This document shows, one piece after another, positions 21,904-34,200 of a DNA stretch of 64,000 nucleotides. Numbering within the stretch: the first letter of the stretch is position 1; every line of letters begins with the position of its first letter. The notes beneath the pieces are model-generated. The model was not told where the DNA came from, did no database searches, and was given only the letters and a program-made list of their open reading frames with translations. This stretch comes from Mrakia gelida (taxonomy: Eukaryota > Basidiomycota > Tremellomycetes > Cystofilobasidiales > Mrakiaceae), in contig BRON01000011.1 in assembly GCA_024345305.1 (NCBI GenBank), positions 124,001-188,000 on the forward strand. Direction: 5' to 3'. A program made the position numbers and the translations under genes.

Positions 21904-23701
21904 TCAACGGACGAAGTTCATCGAGTATCCTCCAGCTCCGTTGGGCTCGAACTTGAAGCTGCAGAAGGAGCAAAAAGGGGCAACGTGAGTAGATGTCAGT
22001 ACAGTCTTCGGGGAGGGGACGAAACGTCAAGCTGATCTTCTCGAGGCCAAATCGAACCGAAGCTCGACGCGTCAACCATCGCGTCCTCCTCTCCCATTTC
22101 GCTCTTCTTCCCGTCCTTCCCCAGCGACCAAACCACACAACCACAGCTACGGCCCTTCAATCCGTCAACCCTCCTACATGTCCCTTCGGCCCGACGTCGC
22201 CTCCTCTTCTCCCACTCTCTCCTCCTCTCTCTCCCACACACCCAACCCAACCCAGCCCAACCCAGACCGAAACCAACGCAAGACCCACGAACTCACTTTT
22301 CCGTACTCAACCCAAACCTCCCCAGCACGCTGTTCCCCAACCCTTTGAGCTTATCGATCATCTCGTTCTTCTCCTTGTCCTGCTTCTCCTTGATCTTGGG
22401 TGGTAAGCTCGCGAGGAGGGCTTTGGATTGTTTGTAGAGGGACGAGGGAGGCGAGGAGGGAAGGAGAGGGAGGAGGGTTTTGAGATCTGCGGGGGGCGGG
22501 ATAAGAGTCATTGAGGGCGAGGGCGGCCAGAAGGGATAGGGAGGGAGTGGAAGGGAGGGAGGGATGGAGGGAGTCAATTTGAGTTGAGAAGGGGAGGACG
22601 AGAAATGAGGCGAAAGGAGACGACCAAACTCACCATCCTGAGCTGAGGTAAGAGAAGACCAGGTGTTGATTGCTACGTTGGCTGTTGCTCGTCGATGGAG
22701 TGCTTTGACGTAGGTTGGGGAGTCTAGCAGAGCTGTTAAGGCGAGGAGAGGAGAGGAGGCGAAAGTCAGCTTGAGCGACAGTTCGACGCGACGGGCCTTC
22801 GTCAAGAGTGGACTGCGAAGCGCAATGAGTTCAGAGGACATACATTCGGTGCAGGCTTCGACGGCTTCCTTGTTCTCGCCCTAGAAGCGAACACGAAAGA
22901 CCAAGAAGCGTCGGTCAGCGCGTCGTCTTCTTCGACTTTGACCTCTCGTCTTCTACGTCTCCCTCACAAAACGATCTCCCGACGCCAGACTTACCATCTT
23001 CAGATAACAAGCTCCCACATTAGCCCAGCAAACTCCTCTCAGCTCCGTGCTCCTCCGTATCAACTCCTTCCTCGCCTTCTCCTCGTCCGTCTCTCCACGC
23101 TCGATCCGCTCAGCTTCCTCCTCCGTGATCTCCTCGATCTGAACGCCTCCTTCGCTCGAAAACGTGCTCGCGCCTCCTTCTGGTTCGGGCTTGGCAGAGG
23201 GCGGTGGGAGTGGGGGACGAGGAGGAAGGGTTGAGATGGCTGCGAGGTAGGTTGAGAGCGCGGAGGAGGTCGAGGAAGGGGAGAGGAAGAGGGTGTTGGC
23301 TTTGGTTTTGAGGGCGGTGGATTTGGTGAGGAGGGTCTGTGGAGGGTTGAGAAGGGTGAGTCAGCATGCCTGTGAGAGTCAAGAGATGGAGGAGGAAGGA
23401 GGGAGAGGACGAAGAAACGAACCTCAAGCTCATCGATGTTGAGCTCATGCTCCTCCTTCCTCGTCCCCATCTCTCCCTCGTCCCCTTCTTCCTCTCGAGC
23501 GTCGTGCCAGCTCTCCTCTCCTTCGTCGTCGTCGTCTAGAGAGGTTGCTGCTGCTGGGGTGTGAGTTGACATGCGTTCGAGCATCCGTTGCAGCTGTTCG
23601 TCGTCGTTCGTCGGGTCGGAGGAGGTCGAGGTGGAGGAGAGCGAGGGAGGAGGGAAAGGCGACGCCGTTGCTGCTGACGGTTTTGTCGAGGAGGAGGCCA
23701 T
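21904..23701 (-). CDS. TPR protein, TTC1-like co-chaperone
   Basis: TTC1-type proteins link Hsp70/Hsp90 to clients. Start at 23701 (MASSSTKPSAATAS). An acidic region (LDDDDEGEESWHDAREEEGD) precedes the TPR helices: LLTKSTALKTKANTLFLSST, RGVCWANVGACYLKMGENKE, LLDSPTYVKALHRRATANVA. After a linker (PPKIKEKQDKEKNEMIDKLK) comes the family's C-terminal signature GLGNSVLGRFGLSTENFKFE. The last exon is short, encoding NFKFEPNGAGGYSMNFVR, and is reached through an intron of ~340 bases (about 22296 to 21960). Stopping at the first TGA (22293) instead would cut the signature in half, which argues for the spliced end. The gene is divergent from the Pet191 gene with 192 bases between starts. Confidence 0.85.
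22232..22264. repeat. C-rich / G-rich (TGGGT-like) tract in TTC1 intron
   Basis: The plus strand reads repeated CCCAACC units. On the transcribed sense (minus) strand this is five or more GGG runs separated by two or three bases, inside the unusually long last intron, so a G-quadruplex is possible in the pre-mRNA. Confidence 0.6.
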
Positions 23702-23893
23702 GATTTCGAGAGGAGGTGAGGGTGAGGTTAGAGAAGCGAGTCTTGGAAAATCTTCTCTCAAACGAGCTGCTGACGGTTGAGAGCGATCTCTTCCTCCCTT
23801 CCAAATCGAAGCTCACCAAAACTCACTTTTCAGACATCCTTCCCTTTCCCCTCCCTTCCCTTCTCACCCGACTCTCACCCCGAAAACCGCCCC
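23702..23893. promoter_or_regulatory. Divergent promoter, TTC1-like / Pet191-like
   Basis: 192 bases between two ATGs pointing apart; ends in a CT-rich leader before 23894. No specific factor site recognised. Confidence 0.5.
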
Positions 23894-24380
23894 ATGTCCC
23901 CCCTCGTCCCCGCCGCCTTCGCCACCGCGCCCGAGCACAAAGCCTGCGCTGGAATCCGAGCGGATCTGGCCAACTGTCTTCTCCAATCGAACTGCGTCCT
24001 TCGCGATGGGAACACGCCCAAGGAATGTCTTCAGAACCACGCCGACACCATCCCTTTAGAGTGTCAGTACCTCAGGAAGAGTTTGGCGCAGTGTAAGAAG
24101 GGGATGGTAAGTCCCGATTATCTATATCTGGGGTTGTGAGAGGGAGGGAGGAGAGGTGAAGTGGTGACCTCGAAGCTGACCTTCCTTTCTCCCTTCGTTC
24201 GTTCGTTCAAAGCTCGACATGAGGAAACGATTCCGAGGGAACCCATCGACGACGAACAACAAGCGGGAGGGTCAAGCGGCTGTGTCGATCATTGGGTTCG
24301 GATTGGAAGGAGCTGGGGATAAGAGGAAGCCGGCAGTAGCAGGAGGGGAAGGGGAGGGGAAGGGAACGTCGAGCTCGTAG
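23894..24380 (+). CDS. PET191: Cytochrome c oxidase assembly factor, Pet191/COA5 family
   Basis: A twin-Cx9C intermembrane-space protein needed for assembly of cytochrome c oxidase. Two exons (23894-24106 and 24213-24380) encode 127 residues. The Pet191 domain is clear: EHKACAGIRADLANCLLQSN with a Cx9C pair, CVLRDGNTPKEC, then ECQYLRKSLAQCKKGMLDMR, containing the second CX9C pair, and the conserved RKRFRGN stretch. Fungal Pet191 is about 100-125 residues, so the length fits. A Gly/Lys-rich tail ends GEGKGTSSS. No presequence is expected, since import uses the Mia40 relay. It is the only strong gene between the TTC1-like and PPTase genes. Confidence 0.93.
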
Positions 24381-24559
24381 CCCTTGGTTCTCTTTCGACG
24401 CACCACTTAGCATAGGACTCACCGCAACCCACCTCTCTACACACACCACTGTATCACTCCTCGCACTTGCATTTGCTCTTTCATCTCGTTGTATCACCAT
24501 CATTATCTAATTTCACGACGATCTTCCCTTCGCGCGTCGAGCCAGGGACCTTCCTCCCT

Positions 24560-25040
24560 TCAGTCCTTCTCTACCAGCACCCCAGCGACGAGGTAGTCGC
24601 CATCGTGACTGACACTCAGATGAGCTCTCAGCCCTTCCTCCTTCAACTTCCCTTCGAAGACGACGATTGGTTTGGGGCAGGAGGGCGAGAGAGGGAGGAT
24701 GGAGACGTCCTTCCAAGTCGGTGAGTAGTGAGGTTGAACGGCCTTGTAGATCGACTCTTTAGCGGCCCATCTGAACGACCCGAACCCCAACCAAAGTCAG
24801 CGTCGTAGACCCTCACACGTACAAACTCCGTTCGCGAGAAAGAAAAGCTCACCTTACGGCCATGAACCTCGCGATCTCGTCGTTGGAAGACGAAGGGAGT
24901 TGGTCGACCTTTGAGCGAAGAAGAACGAGTTCGGATGGTGAAAGGATCCTTCTTGATAAGGGAGCGAGACCTCTTCTAGCGATGAGGGAAGTGATCCGAG
25001 GGAGGTGAAGGAGATCCATTCCATATCCGAGGATGGCCAT
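24560..25040 (-). CDS. Holo-[acyl-carrier-protein] synthase (ACPS-type phosphopantetheinyl transferase)
   Basis: Transfers 4'-phosphopantetheine from CoA to a serine of an acyl carrier protein. Two exons. The N-terminal ACPS motif is MAILGYGMDLLHLPRI, with the Mg-binding Asp (here in GMDLL). The intron falls exactly before the hallmark motif, giving FMAVRWAAKESIYKAV with the catalytic W-A-A-K-E. A third block is HLSVSHDGDYLVAGVLVE, with the conserved SVSHD. The stand-alone ~135-residue size is that of the fungal mitochondrial PPTase (Ppt2 type), which activates mitochondrial ACP, itself a complex I subunit; I infer that role here. The upstream ATG choice (25040) is set by the conserved start of the domain. 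Convergent with the Pet191 gene. Confidence 0.9.
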
Positions 25041-25197
25041 CCATACACAAAATGATCCGGGGTCGTCGTTAGCGACCCAAAACAACGAGAGGGAGGGACG
25101 GAGGGTGAGCTCGCACACTTTCGACCTCTTAACCATCAGCACCTCTCCTTCCCTGCTCCCTTTCCTTCTTCTTTTTCGCATCCATTCACCAGCGACG
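25041..25197. promoter_or_regulatory. Divergent promoter, PPTase / TFIIIC subunit
   Basis: 157 bases between divergent starts. A CT-rich leader with TTTTTCG lies just before the ATG at 25198. Confidence 0.5.
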
Positions 25198-28100
25198 ATG
25201 CCCCCTCGACCTTCACGCGGTCCTCGACCATCTTACGTCCAGAAACTCGTCTTCTCTGACGACGAGCCGGAGGAAGCTCAAGCAGCTGGTTCAGACGACG
25301 ACTCGGAGGAGGAACCGCTCGAGCTCGACGACGACGAGGACGAGGACGATCAACAACGACGACCATCCACGTCTACGAGCAGCAGGAGGAAATCTACGAG
25401 AGCGTCTCCTACCAAGAAGAAGGCTCCTCCTCCAGCTCCTGCTACTGCTCCTAAACGACGAGGTCGACCTCCGAAGGATCCCTCCGCTCCTCGACCTCCT
25501 CCGAAGCAGAAGAGACCCGTCGTCGATTCGGACGAGGATATGGAAGAGCCAGAAGACGATGGAGATGATTCAGGGAGTGCTTTCGGATCGGAGGATGCTG
25601 CCGCTGCTGCTGAAGAAGAGGAGGCGGAAGGGGATGTGATGGAGGTGGAAGACGACGAGTCAGAGTACGGAGGGTCAGCTCGAGCTCAGAAGAAGGGAGG
25701 AGGTCGCGCTCGAGCCCAAGGAAGCGACGACGAGGAGAACGACGACGATCTCAGCGACATCGTAGGTTCCGAAGACGAATCCGACGCTCAACCTCGCATG
25801 GGCCAGCAATCCAAACGACTCGGAGGAAGCAACAGCAACCAAAAGAAACAACGACCTCCGCTCCAACCACGCAAACGCTCCTACGCCTCCTCCAAATGTC
25901 CCGACCCACCCCTCCTCGTCACCATCACCACCACCTCTCTCCCCGTCCTCCCCACTCCCGTCTCCACCCAACGAAAAGCCACCTCCTCCACCGCCTCCAA
26001 AACCTCCCTCGTCACAGCTCTCAACTCGGAATCCCTCCCTCCCTTGTTCCCTCACTTCACGTCCTGCCTGCTCGAGAAACCCGCCTTCGGTAGGGAGAGC
26101 AAAGTTGGTGAGATTGAGCTGCTGGGAGGGGAGAGGATGGATGGAGGGACGGAGATGAGTGAAGGGGGGATGGCGGAGAGGGTGAGGGCTGTTCATGAGC
26201 TTGCTCCGGGGATGGTTGGGTGGGAAGGGTGGAGTGGTGGGATTGGAGAGGGGGGGGAGGGGTGGAGACCTAGGGAGGGGTTGAAAAAGGGTGTAGAAGA
26301 TGATAAAGAAGAGGAAGGGAAAGTGCTTTGGGCTGGGATTGGACCTCCAGAGGCGGTTCAGTTGTTGAGTTGGGAGTGAGTCGCGTCCGTCTTCCTTCGT
26401 TTTCGTTTTCGTTTCGCTTCGAGAACTGACCCTCCTTTGGGTTTGACTTCCGGCTTTCTCGCGTGACAGGGAAGCGGCTCCGTACCTACCTGTTCACTAC
26501 TACTCGCCGCCGAAGGAGGTTCTCACTGGTCTGACCGACGGAGAAGAGAACGGAGAGGTCTCTCAGACGAAGCAGTCGATTCCCGTCTACACTGCTGCTT
26601 CTCTTCGTTCGTCCCACTTCTTCCTCTTCTTCTCGAGCTCACTTGCGTCGAGAACTTGAGCTGATGAGTCGATTGTCTTGGTTCGGCAGGCTCCCTCAAC
26701 GTCCCCAAACCAGGAGTCGTGATCAACGCTGGAGGACCTGTTCAGGATATCGCTTGGTGCCCTATGACGGAGGAAGAGTCTGCTAGTACGTCCATCTCTC
26801 TCTCACTCTCTCTCCCTCTCTCTCTCTCTATCTCTCTTCGAACCTCACGCGCGACTCCTACCCCGCTTCTCGTCGCTCGAACTGACTCCTCTCTCGCCAC
26901 TCGTCGCCTCTCCCCAGAACGTTCCTTCACCCTCTACCTCGCCCTCTCAGCGCATACCTCCCTCTCCTCCTCCCTCCCCATCGGCCACCCCAAACCCTCC
27001 TCCACCAAAGGATCCATCCAAATCTGGTCCGTCTCCCCAACCAAACTCTACCCTCGCTCCTCCCACCCCTCCTCCACCTCCACGTACAAATGGAAAGGCA
27101 AAGCAACCGAGTGGGTCGAGGAGGAGGTTACTTCTCCCCAGAAGAAGAGGACGAGGAAGAAGGACGGGACGGAGAAGTGGATGTCGAAAGCGGAGAGGGC
27201 GAAACCGAAGCAAGTAAGCAGGACGGAGGATGAGAAGAAGGAGGTGGAGGATGAGGATTGGGAGAGTAGGATGAAGTTGGAGATGGTGATTTGTGTGGAG
27301 GGAGGGATGAACTGGGAGTTGAAGTGGTGTCCTGTTGGGGGGGCTGATGAGGTGAGTAACGAAGTCTCGAACTGGTTGAGGAGATGTATTGGGGAGAGGG
27401 ACGAAACAAAACGAACGCTGACCCCTTTCGCGACGCGTCTCCGTTCTGGTTTCGACGCCAGCTCGACGAAGACTCGGAGTACTACCACGTCCCTCGAATT
27501 GGGATCCTCGCTGGATCGTTCGAGGATGGAACTGTTCGGATGTTCGCTGTTCCTGATCCTCAGATGTTGAGGATGCAGAGAGGGATCGAGGATGACGAGG
27601 GACCTTTGTTTCGTGAGTTCTCTTCCTCTCGCGCGTCGAGTTTCGTCTTGCTTCGACAGAAGAACTGATCTGACTCAATTTTGGGTTCCGCGTGGGACGG
27701 AACAGTGTCGATGAAGCCTCTCGCGACTCTGGAACTCGACGACGGGATGCTCTGGACGTTCGATTGGGGGAGTGGGAGGATGATCGCTGCTGGATCGACG
27801 GCTGGTCAGTTGCTTCGTCGTTTGGCTCTTTCGTCACTCGAGCGAAGATATGGTACTGACTCTCCTTTGTCTCTGCTCTTCGTTGGTGAACAGGAGTCAT
27901 CGCCGTCTGGGACGTCCGAGAAGCCGTCGAGAACTGCGATCGACATCGTTCGTTTCTTCAGCCCTCCCTCTCTCGTCTTCGCTCAAGCTGACCTCTCCTC
28001 TTCCCCACCACACCTTCATGCATAGCTCTACCAATCCATCACATCAACGATCACACCGGACCCATCCGAAGCCTCGTCTACATTCGACATCCTCAGGCCG

Positions 28101-29375
28101 ACGCTCAAGGAAACGTTCACCTCGACTGGGAGCAGTCGCTCATCATCTCGGTCTCCTCGAACGGAAAGATCCTGCTCACGGATCTGAGAGACGCTGCTGG
28201 GAGTGCGGGTGGGGGTGGATCGAGTTGCGTGTTGACGATTTCGAGAGGTGAGTTTCGCGTCCAACTCTCCTCTCGTCCGCTCTTCCCTTGCTCGACCTCG
28301 ACGGAGCGAAGCTGCCTACTCTCTCTTCGCCGAAGAGCTCGACAAGTTGACTGACGAGTATTACCCTTTCGTCGCAGGTGTGGGACTCGCCTCGGCAGCA
28401 GTCGCCGTTACTGATGGCTGCTTTTACTTCGGAGAGGTCGATTCGGACGCGACGAAGATGAGGATCCGAGCGAGTCACATCGTCACTCAAGCCAAGATCG
28501 CTTCGCATTCGGGTCAAGTTTGGGTGAGTCTATATCCCGCTTCGATCCATACGACAAAGGTCGTTGAAGTCGTCGAACTTCGAGCTCGAGCTGACCGCGC
28601 TTTCCTCTTCCTCGACTTCGCTCTCACAGGATCTCTCACACTCGGACTTCCACCCTACCCTCGCTTCGGCTTCAGCAGACGGCTCTCTCACAGCTACGGG
28701 GACGATGCGAGGAACGACGAAGAAGAAGAGTAACTGGGTGAGTTTGGCTTTCGATCTTCGTCGCGTCTGCTTTCTATTCTTTCGACGCGACACCCTCGTT
28801 GACCGCCGTTCCCCTTTGCTCTCCCTCGATCAGATCCATCTCATGGAGCAGGTCTACAAGGTCGACTACAACGAGTCTACCAAGGAGATCCGACTCCTCG
28901 ACAACATTCTGCCTCAGGTTCGTCTCGTCTTTCCCTCTCGTCGACTCGTCGCGTCTCGCTCAACTGACTCCTTCCTTCTTCCTTCCCTCCCTCCCCTCTT
29001 CCCCACCCTCTTCTTCATCTTCACCAGAACGTCACCGCCGGTGGACCCTCCGCCAACATCGTCCCCACGAAAGGTCTCACCTCCAAACCCGACCTCGTCA
29101 ACGCCGTTCGACCCACCCACCCTGCGTGGTCGCCCGAGGTCGGCGTTCTCTGCACAGAGTGGAACAGCTCGTGTGGGATCGGACGAGCTGGGATGCTGGC
29201 TAGTGGGATGGCGTGCGGGCTTGCGAGGATCGATATGCTTGGAGGGAGATGGAGAGGTGGGAAGTTGCCGCTTTCGGGGTTGAAGGATCTGAGGTTGGGC
29301 TTGGTGAAGGAGTCGAAGGGAGGGGAGGGGAGGGCTCCTCCTGCGGTTGAGGAGGAGGAGAAGATGGTTGAGTAG
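25198..29375 (+). CDS. TFIIIC subunit, Tfc6/Sfc6/GTF3C2-like WD40 protein
   Basis: Subunit of the B-box binding module of Pol III factor TFIIIC. The N-terminus is acidic and basic with an AT-hook (PKRRGRPPKDPSAPRPPPK) and long D/E runs. The WD40 part begins near PGVVINAGGPVQDIAWCP and continues with GSIQIWSVSPTKLYP, VPRIGILAGSFEDGTVRMF, LWTFDWGSGRMIAAGSTAGV followed by IAVWDVREAVENC, then SASADGSLTATGTM and ending HPAWSPEVGVLCTEWN, which is the family's closing block. About ten exons. The assignment rests on the AT-hook plus this WD40 order; it is well supported but other WD40 nuclear proteins cannot be fully excluded. BDP1, another Pol III initiation factor, is 24 kb away in the same window. 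Confidence 0.82.
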
Positions 29376-29641
29376 TGTCGTGTTGGTTAGGTCTTGTCTT
29401 TGCTTTGGGTTTGGGTTTGATTGACGACTTTTGAATGTGCTTTTTTCGAGAGAAAGAGAAAGACAGAGACGCGACGAGAAGTCGTCGTCGAGAGCAGAGA
29501 AGAGATGAGAAGGACCTTCTTCACGAGCTTACCATCCACCTTTCCGACCAAGGATACTATCGAGAAAGAGAAGTCATTAAGAGTCAAGCAAGAAAGCGTC
29601 TACCAAACCAAACCCAAGCCGCGTCCCGTCGTCCCTCCGAC

Positions 29642-30745
29642 TCAACCGCTCCCAGCGACGTCCGTCCTGTCTCCTCGAGACTTCCAATCGACCAACCCAG
29701 CAGAAAACTCGATCTTCTCCCTCTCGTCATCCGAAGGAATCTCCTGATCCATCTCGATGGAGATCCTCGACTCCGAAATGAACTCCGTCGTCCTCGTCTC
29801 ATCCTTCTGCACCAAAACTCTCGACATCTGGAACCCTTCTCCCCCGTTCTTCCTCAGGATCTCGGCGAAGGCAAACTCTCCGTTGGGAAGGACGGGGACG
29901 GTTTCGACCCCGATGGCGTTGAAGTGAACGAATCGCGTCCAGGTGTGGATGTTGGAGAGGAAGGTTGGATCGACGGATCCGAGGGTCGGTCGTTGGTTGG
30001 GAGAGACGTCCTTCTGCTGCTCGATTCGGAAGGATCGGGGTGAGAGGTAGAAGAAAAGCGCGTCCCAGTGGTAGAACTGAGCGTTGAGGGAGGTTCCCGA
30101 GAGCGACGGGTCGAGGACGAGGGTGTCGATGAGGATGGGTTCGTGGGAAAGGGACGCCAGAGCGCGGAAGATGTCGGGGAGATCGATGTACGTCTTCTCG
30201 AGCTTGAGGTGGATCTCCTTGGGGACGAGGTGAGATGCGATTTGGGTGTTGTAGGAAGAAGGAGATCGTAGCCACTGAAAGCGAGAACGAGAAGGGAACG
30301 ACGAAGGTCAGAACGCGAAGGCGAAGAGCTAAAAAGACAGGCAGGCAGGAGGAGAACTTACTCTGGGGAAGAGGTACGTGAAAGCCTTCGAGTAGTTCAT
30401 GAAGAACGGTTTCTTGAAGAGGACTTCCGACGCTCGTTGCAGGAACTCGTTCGAGACTCCGCAGAGGACGAGGAGATCGGATCGAGGAAGGTGGGCGAAG
30501 ATGTCCATCAGGATCTCGGGAGGGAACTTGGACTGGGGAGTGGGAGTGGGATCGATGGGTGCTTTCTGGGTAAGGCAGGAAGAAGAGCGTTCAGGACTGA
30601 GTTTGAGCTGAGCAGAAGAAGAAGAAGGGAGAGGAACGAAGCTCACGGCTGACGATCTCCAAACTGACTCTTCCTTCCTCCAAAATTCTGCTCTCGTTCT
30701 TCGTTTGGAGTCGCTCGAGGTTGCCTTGGATGTTGGTTCGACCAT
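29642..30745 (-). CDS. F-box protein, copy 2
   Basis: Probable SCF substrate receptor. Three exons, all junctions in phase 0. Exon 1 encodes a basic start (SKRRTRAEFWRKEESVWRSS). Exon 2 carries the F-box: SKFPPEILMDIFAHLPRSDL then LVLCGVSNEFLQRASEVLF. Exon 3 encodes the C-terminal module: EIHLKLEKTYIDLPDIFRA, HWDALFFYLSPRSFRIEQ, FVHFNAIGVETVPVLPNGEF, then TTEFISESRISIEMDQEIP and an acidic end. The motif around 'tVPvLpnGEFAFa' has a counterpart in the F-box gene at 43870-45779 (GTVPLLESSFAFSTCML), so the two are related beyond the F-box. Start chosen as MVEPTSKATSS; a longer Ser-rich start is open upstream (to 30823). Confidence 0.75.
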
Positions 30746-31204
30746 CGTGGAGAGCAGCTGGAGTCGGTGTTTTGAGGGTCGAAGTGGTGAGAGGGAAGAG
30801 GAGGAGGAGCTCGACGAATTCAAGTAGAGCCCGGAGCTCGAGTTCGAGGTCGTCTCATCCCCTCTCTTTTTTCCCCTTCGTCCTCCCCTTCTATGAACAT
30901 TTTTTCCTCCTTTCGCTCCATTCTTGCCGGCTATCCTGATGATTTGACTCGTCTGCTGGCTCTTTTTTCGTTTCCATATCAGACGCTCGGATTCTCGCCG
31001 ACTCGCTCGCGAGCTTCTCTTCTCCGCCTCTGCCGCTTTCCGCCTCGTCTTCCGTTTTCGCTCGTCACGAGATGAGGATTGAGATCGTTACTGCTACGAG
31101 ATTAGGTCGAGAATAGTCTATGAGGATACAGTGGAAGCATGAGAGGGAAGAGAAGCAGGAGCAGAGGGAAGTCGAGCCGATGGAATGAGCGTCCGGTGGA
31201 CGTC
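30746..31204. other. Intergenic region between phosphoketolase end and F-box copy 2
   Basis: Promoter side of the F-box gene and 3' flank of the phosphoketolase gene. CT-rich and T-rich stretches (30880-31050); no coding segment supported. Confidence 0.45.
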
Positions 31205-34200
31205 TCACTCAGCCGAGGGGATCTCGCCAACCCAAGCAGGATCGTCTCCGAACTCGAGAACGTACTGGAGAGAGGATGAGTGGTGAGGATGAGAGTCAGC
31301 GAGGGGAACGGACGAGGATTCGGACGCGTCGAGGAAAGCGAGATGAAACGAACCTTCGCGTGCTCGACGAGCTGGTGCTTCCACTTTCCTTGGAGGATGA
31401 CCGCCTTGGGAGCGATGGCCGAGTTGGGTTGCTGAGAGGCGACGAATCCGACGGCGATGTCTGCGACGTCGTATCGAGAGACTTTGTTCTGAAGAACGCA
31501 AGTCGAAACGAGCAGGGCGCGTCAGAAATGGGAAGTCTTTGACCATCGAGCGAAAGCGAGACACTTACCACTCTGAGCATTGAGTAAGGAGTAGTGGTAG
31601 TTCCCTCCTCGATGTATCCGAGGATCTGGATTCGAGATCGGGCGATGTGGGTCGATCGAGCGAAGAGAAGGGAGGCGACGTCCCTGGAAACAAACGACAA
31701 TGGGAGAACGAAGTCAGCACGGTCGAAGGCCGATTTCTCGACGAGCAGGACTCACTTAGGGAATCCGTGGAAACTGAAGATGACGGGCTTGTCGGCAGTG
31801 AAGAGGGAGTTGAAGGCGTCTCCGTCGAGAGCGTGAGGGTGAGATCCGGGCTCGCCGAGGATCATCTGTGAGGATTGAGACGCGTCGCATCAGTTCGAGG
31901 AAGATCGAGGCTCAGAGTGGAGAAGGGAACGAACGAGATCGGTGACGTTGACGAATCGAACTCGAACGCCCTCCTTCCTGAGGAGAGCAGACGCGCACTG
32001 GGAAAATTCAATTGAAGGAAAGGTCAACGACGACGCTCGAAGAGGAGAAAGATCTGGCGAAGACTCACGATCGCCTCGAAAGTGACCTCGACTCCGCATC
32101 CGACCACTGTTCAAGTAAAAGAGGAGTCAGCCAAGGTCTTAATGCGGAGGAGAGGGACGGAGAGGTGAGGCTCGACTCACAGACGACATCAGGGTTCGCT
32201 CCGCCGTCGGTCGAGAATCGAGGCCAGACACTCGCTCCAGCGATGCAGTGAGCGTCGGCTTCCTCGGGAGAGAGCCAGGCGTTCGAAGGGTTCTTGGCTC
32301 CGACGATCAAGTTGACGTAGTTGCTGAGACGAGAAGGAAGGAAGGAGTAAGTTGACGAAGCTCGAACGCGGCGGAGGAGACGACAAAAACTCACGTCGAT
32401 CTCAAGCAGTGAGAGATGGTGGAAACGAAGGAGTTCGCATCGGCAGGGAGGTAGACTCGAGTTTGGTGAGCAGGGAGAGCGAGGAGGGATCCGATGAGGC
32501 CGGGGTTCTGTCGACGCGAGGGAAGAACGAGGGAGGTCAGACGCGACTTCAACTTGAAGAGACGAGAAGGAGACTAACCTGGTGAGAGAAACCATTGTGC
32601 TCTTGTCGCCACAGAGTAGAGGTCTCGATGTAGTTGAGGGAAGGGCATTTTCTGTTCCGAGATGAACGAGGAGCGGACGCGTCAGTTCGACGGGTAGAGT
32701 CGTCTTCGGCTTCGAGGAAGCGAGAACGCTCACCCTCTCCAGTTGGTCTCCGTTCCGGTCTTGACGAACTGTAGATGCAGAGAAGAGAAAGAAGAACGGT
32801 CAGATGGAATGGAGGGAGGTTCGAGAGTAGCCGCGACGAGAGAAAAGTCCTCACCTTCGCGTACTGCTCGATCATGGTGGTGACGATCCCGAGGAAAGAC
32901 TCGTAGGAAGGGAAGAGACCAGTTCGTCCAGTGAGCGTGTAACCTTGAAGGAAACCCTGCAGGGTGTGCTCTGAGAGCATCTCGATGACTCGTCCTCCGT
33001 TGTGAGCCTGGAAGAGGGAGAAAGGACGGGTCAACTCCTCGCTTCATCGACGACGCGTTCAAACGGAGAACACGACTCGCCGTCTCAGGATCCCACTGGA
33101 AGTTTCGGTGAGTCTTGGTGAAGACCGAGTCGAGTTTGTTGGAAGCGAGCTCGTCAGGAGAGAAGATTCGGAAGCTCTTGGGGTTCTTCTCGATGACTGG
33201 AAGGACGAAGGAGAACGAAGGAACGAGGCAGAGTCAGTCGACGAAAACGAAGTCCGAGTCTGGACGAGCTCTCGCGGCTTCCGATGCAGCGCTTGTACTC
33301 ACCAGCCTCGAGATACTTTCCGATCGCCTTCATGGGAGAGACGTCGTCCCCTTGCTTGTACGAGAAGTCCTTCCAGTCGGGGAGGTCGAGAGGCTCGATT
33401 CCCTCGTAGATCGACTGCGAACGCAAGAACTCGAGTCAGCTTCGAGATTTTCGTTCGACGAGAAGGAGATAGAAGGGTCTACTGACCTTTGAGAATCCCA
33501 TCCTTCGATCCTGATCAGCAGGAATGATCCTGAGAGCCTTCTCGTTGATCACGTCCTCGGGGAGGGAAGAGGCGCCGACTCGGTGCTTGTCGTTCTTGGA
33601 CGAGTTGAAGAGGTCCTTGGGATTGTAGGAGTTGAGCCATTTCTCGAGAGAAGCAAGCTCGTCGTCGGACTTGGCGGCTCCGGGAAGGGGAACTGAGGAA
33701 CGAAGGAGTAAGGAGGGGAAGTAGTCAGTGAGCCGAAAAAGGTCGACGCGAGCTGAGATCCTGGACGAACCTTGATGGGCTCTCCACGTTCCGACCATCT
33801 GAAGATCTCCGAGCTTGGCAGGACCAGTCCACCCCTTGGGAGTCCTGAGAAGGATGATGGGAGGTCGAGGCTTGGTGCTGTCGACGAAGAGAAACGCGTC
33901 CGAGTCAGCTCGTCACTTCCCTTTCCCTGCCCCGTTCGCTCCATCTTCAGTCCTTTCGTCCGAAACTCACATGGGCTTTCCACTCCTAGCGGAGTCCTGA
34001 ATCGTCCTGATCTCTCCGTAAGCCCAAGCCATCGAAGCGGCCATGTCCTCGTTGACCGAAGTCTCGAGATCGAGCTCCGAGGCGTCCGAAGGGAGGTTCG
34101 CTCCGTACTCGACGATTCGAACTTGGTATCCGTAACCGGTGAATAGAGCGGCGAGCTCGAGGTCATCCATGGTTCCGGGAACCGTTCGCTCTGACAGGAA

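Noticed and set aside
21619..22035. Plus-strand reading frames with protein-like endings (THEYVYEIARTIQG, TKFIEYPPAPLGSNLKLQ)
   Set aside because: They are the antisense image of the last exon and flank of the TTC1-like gene, which reads FKFEPNGAGGYSMNFVR on the minus strand and completes a known signature.
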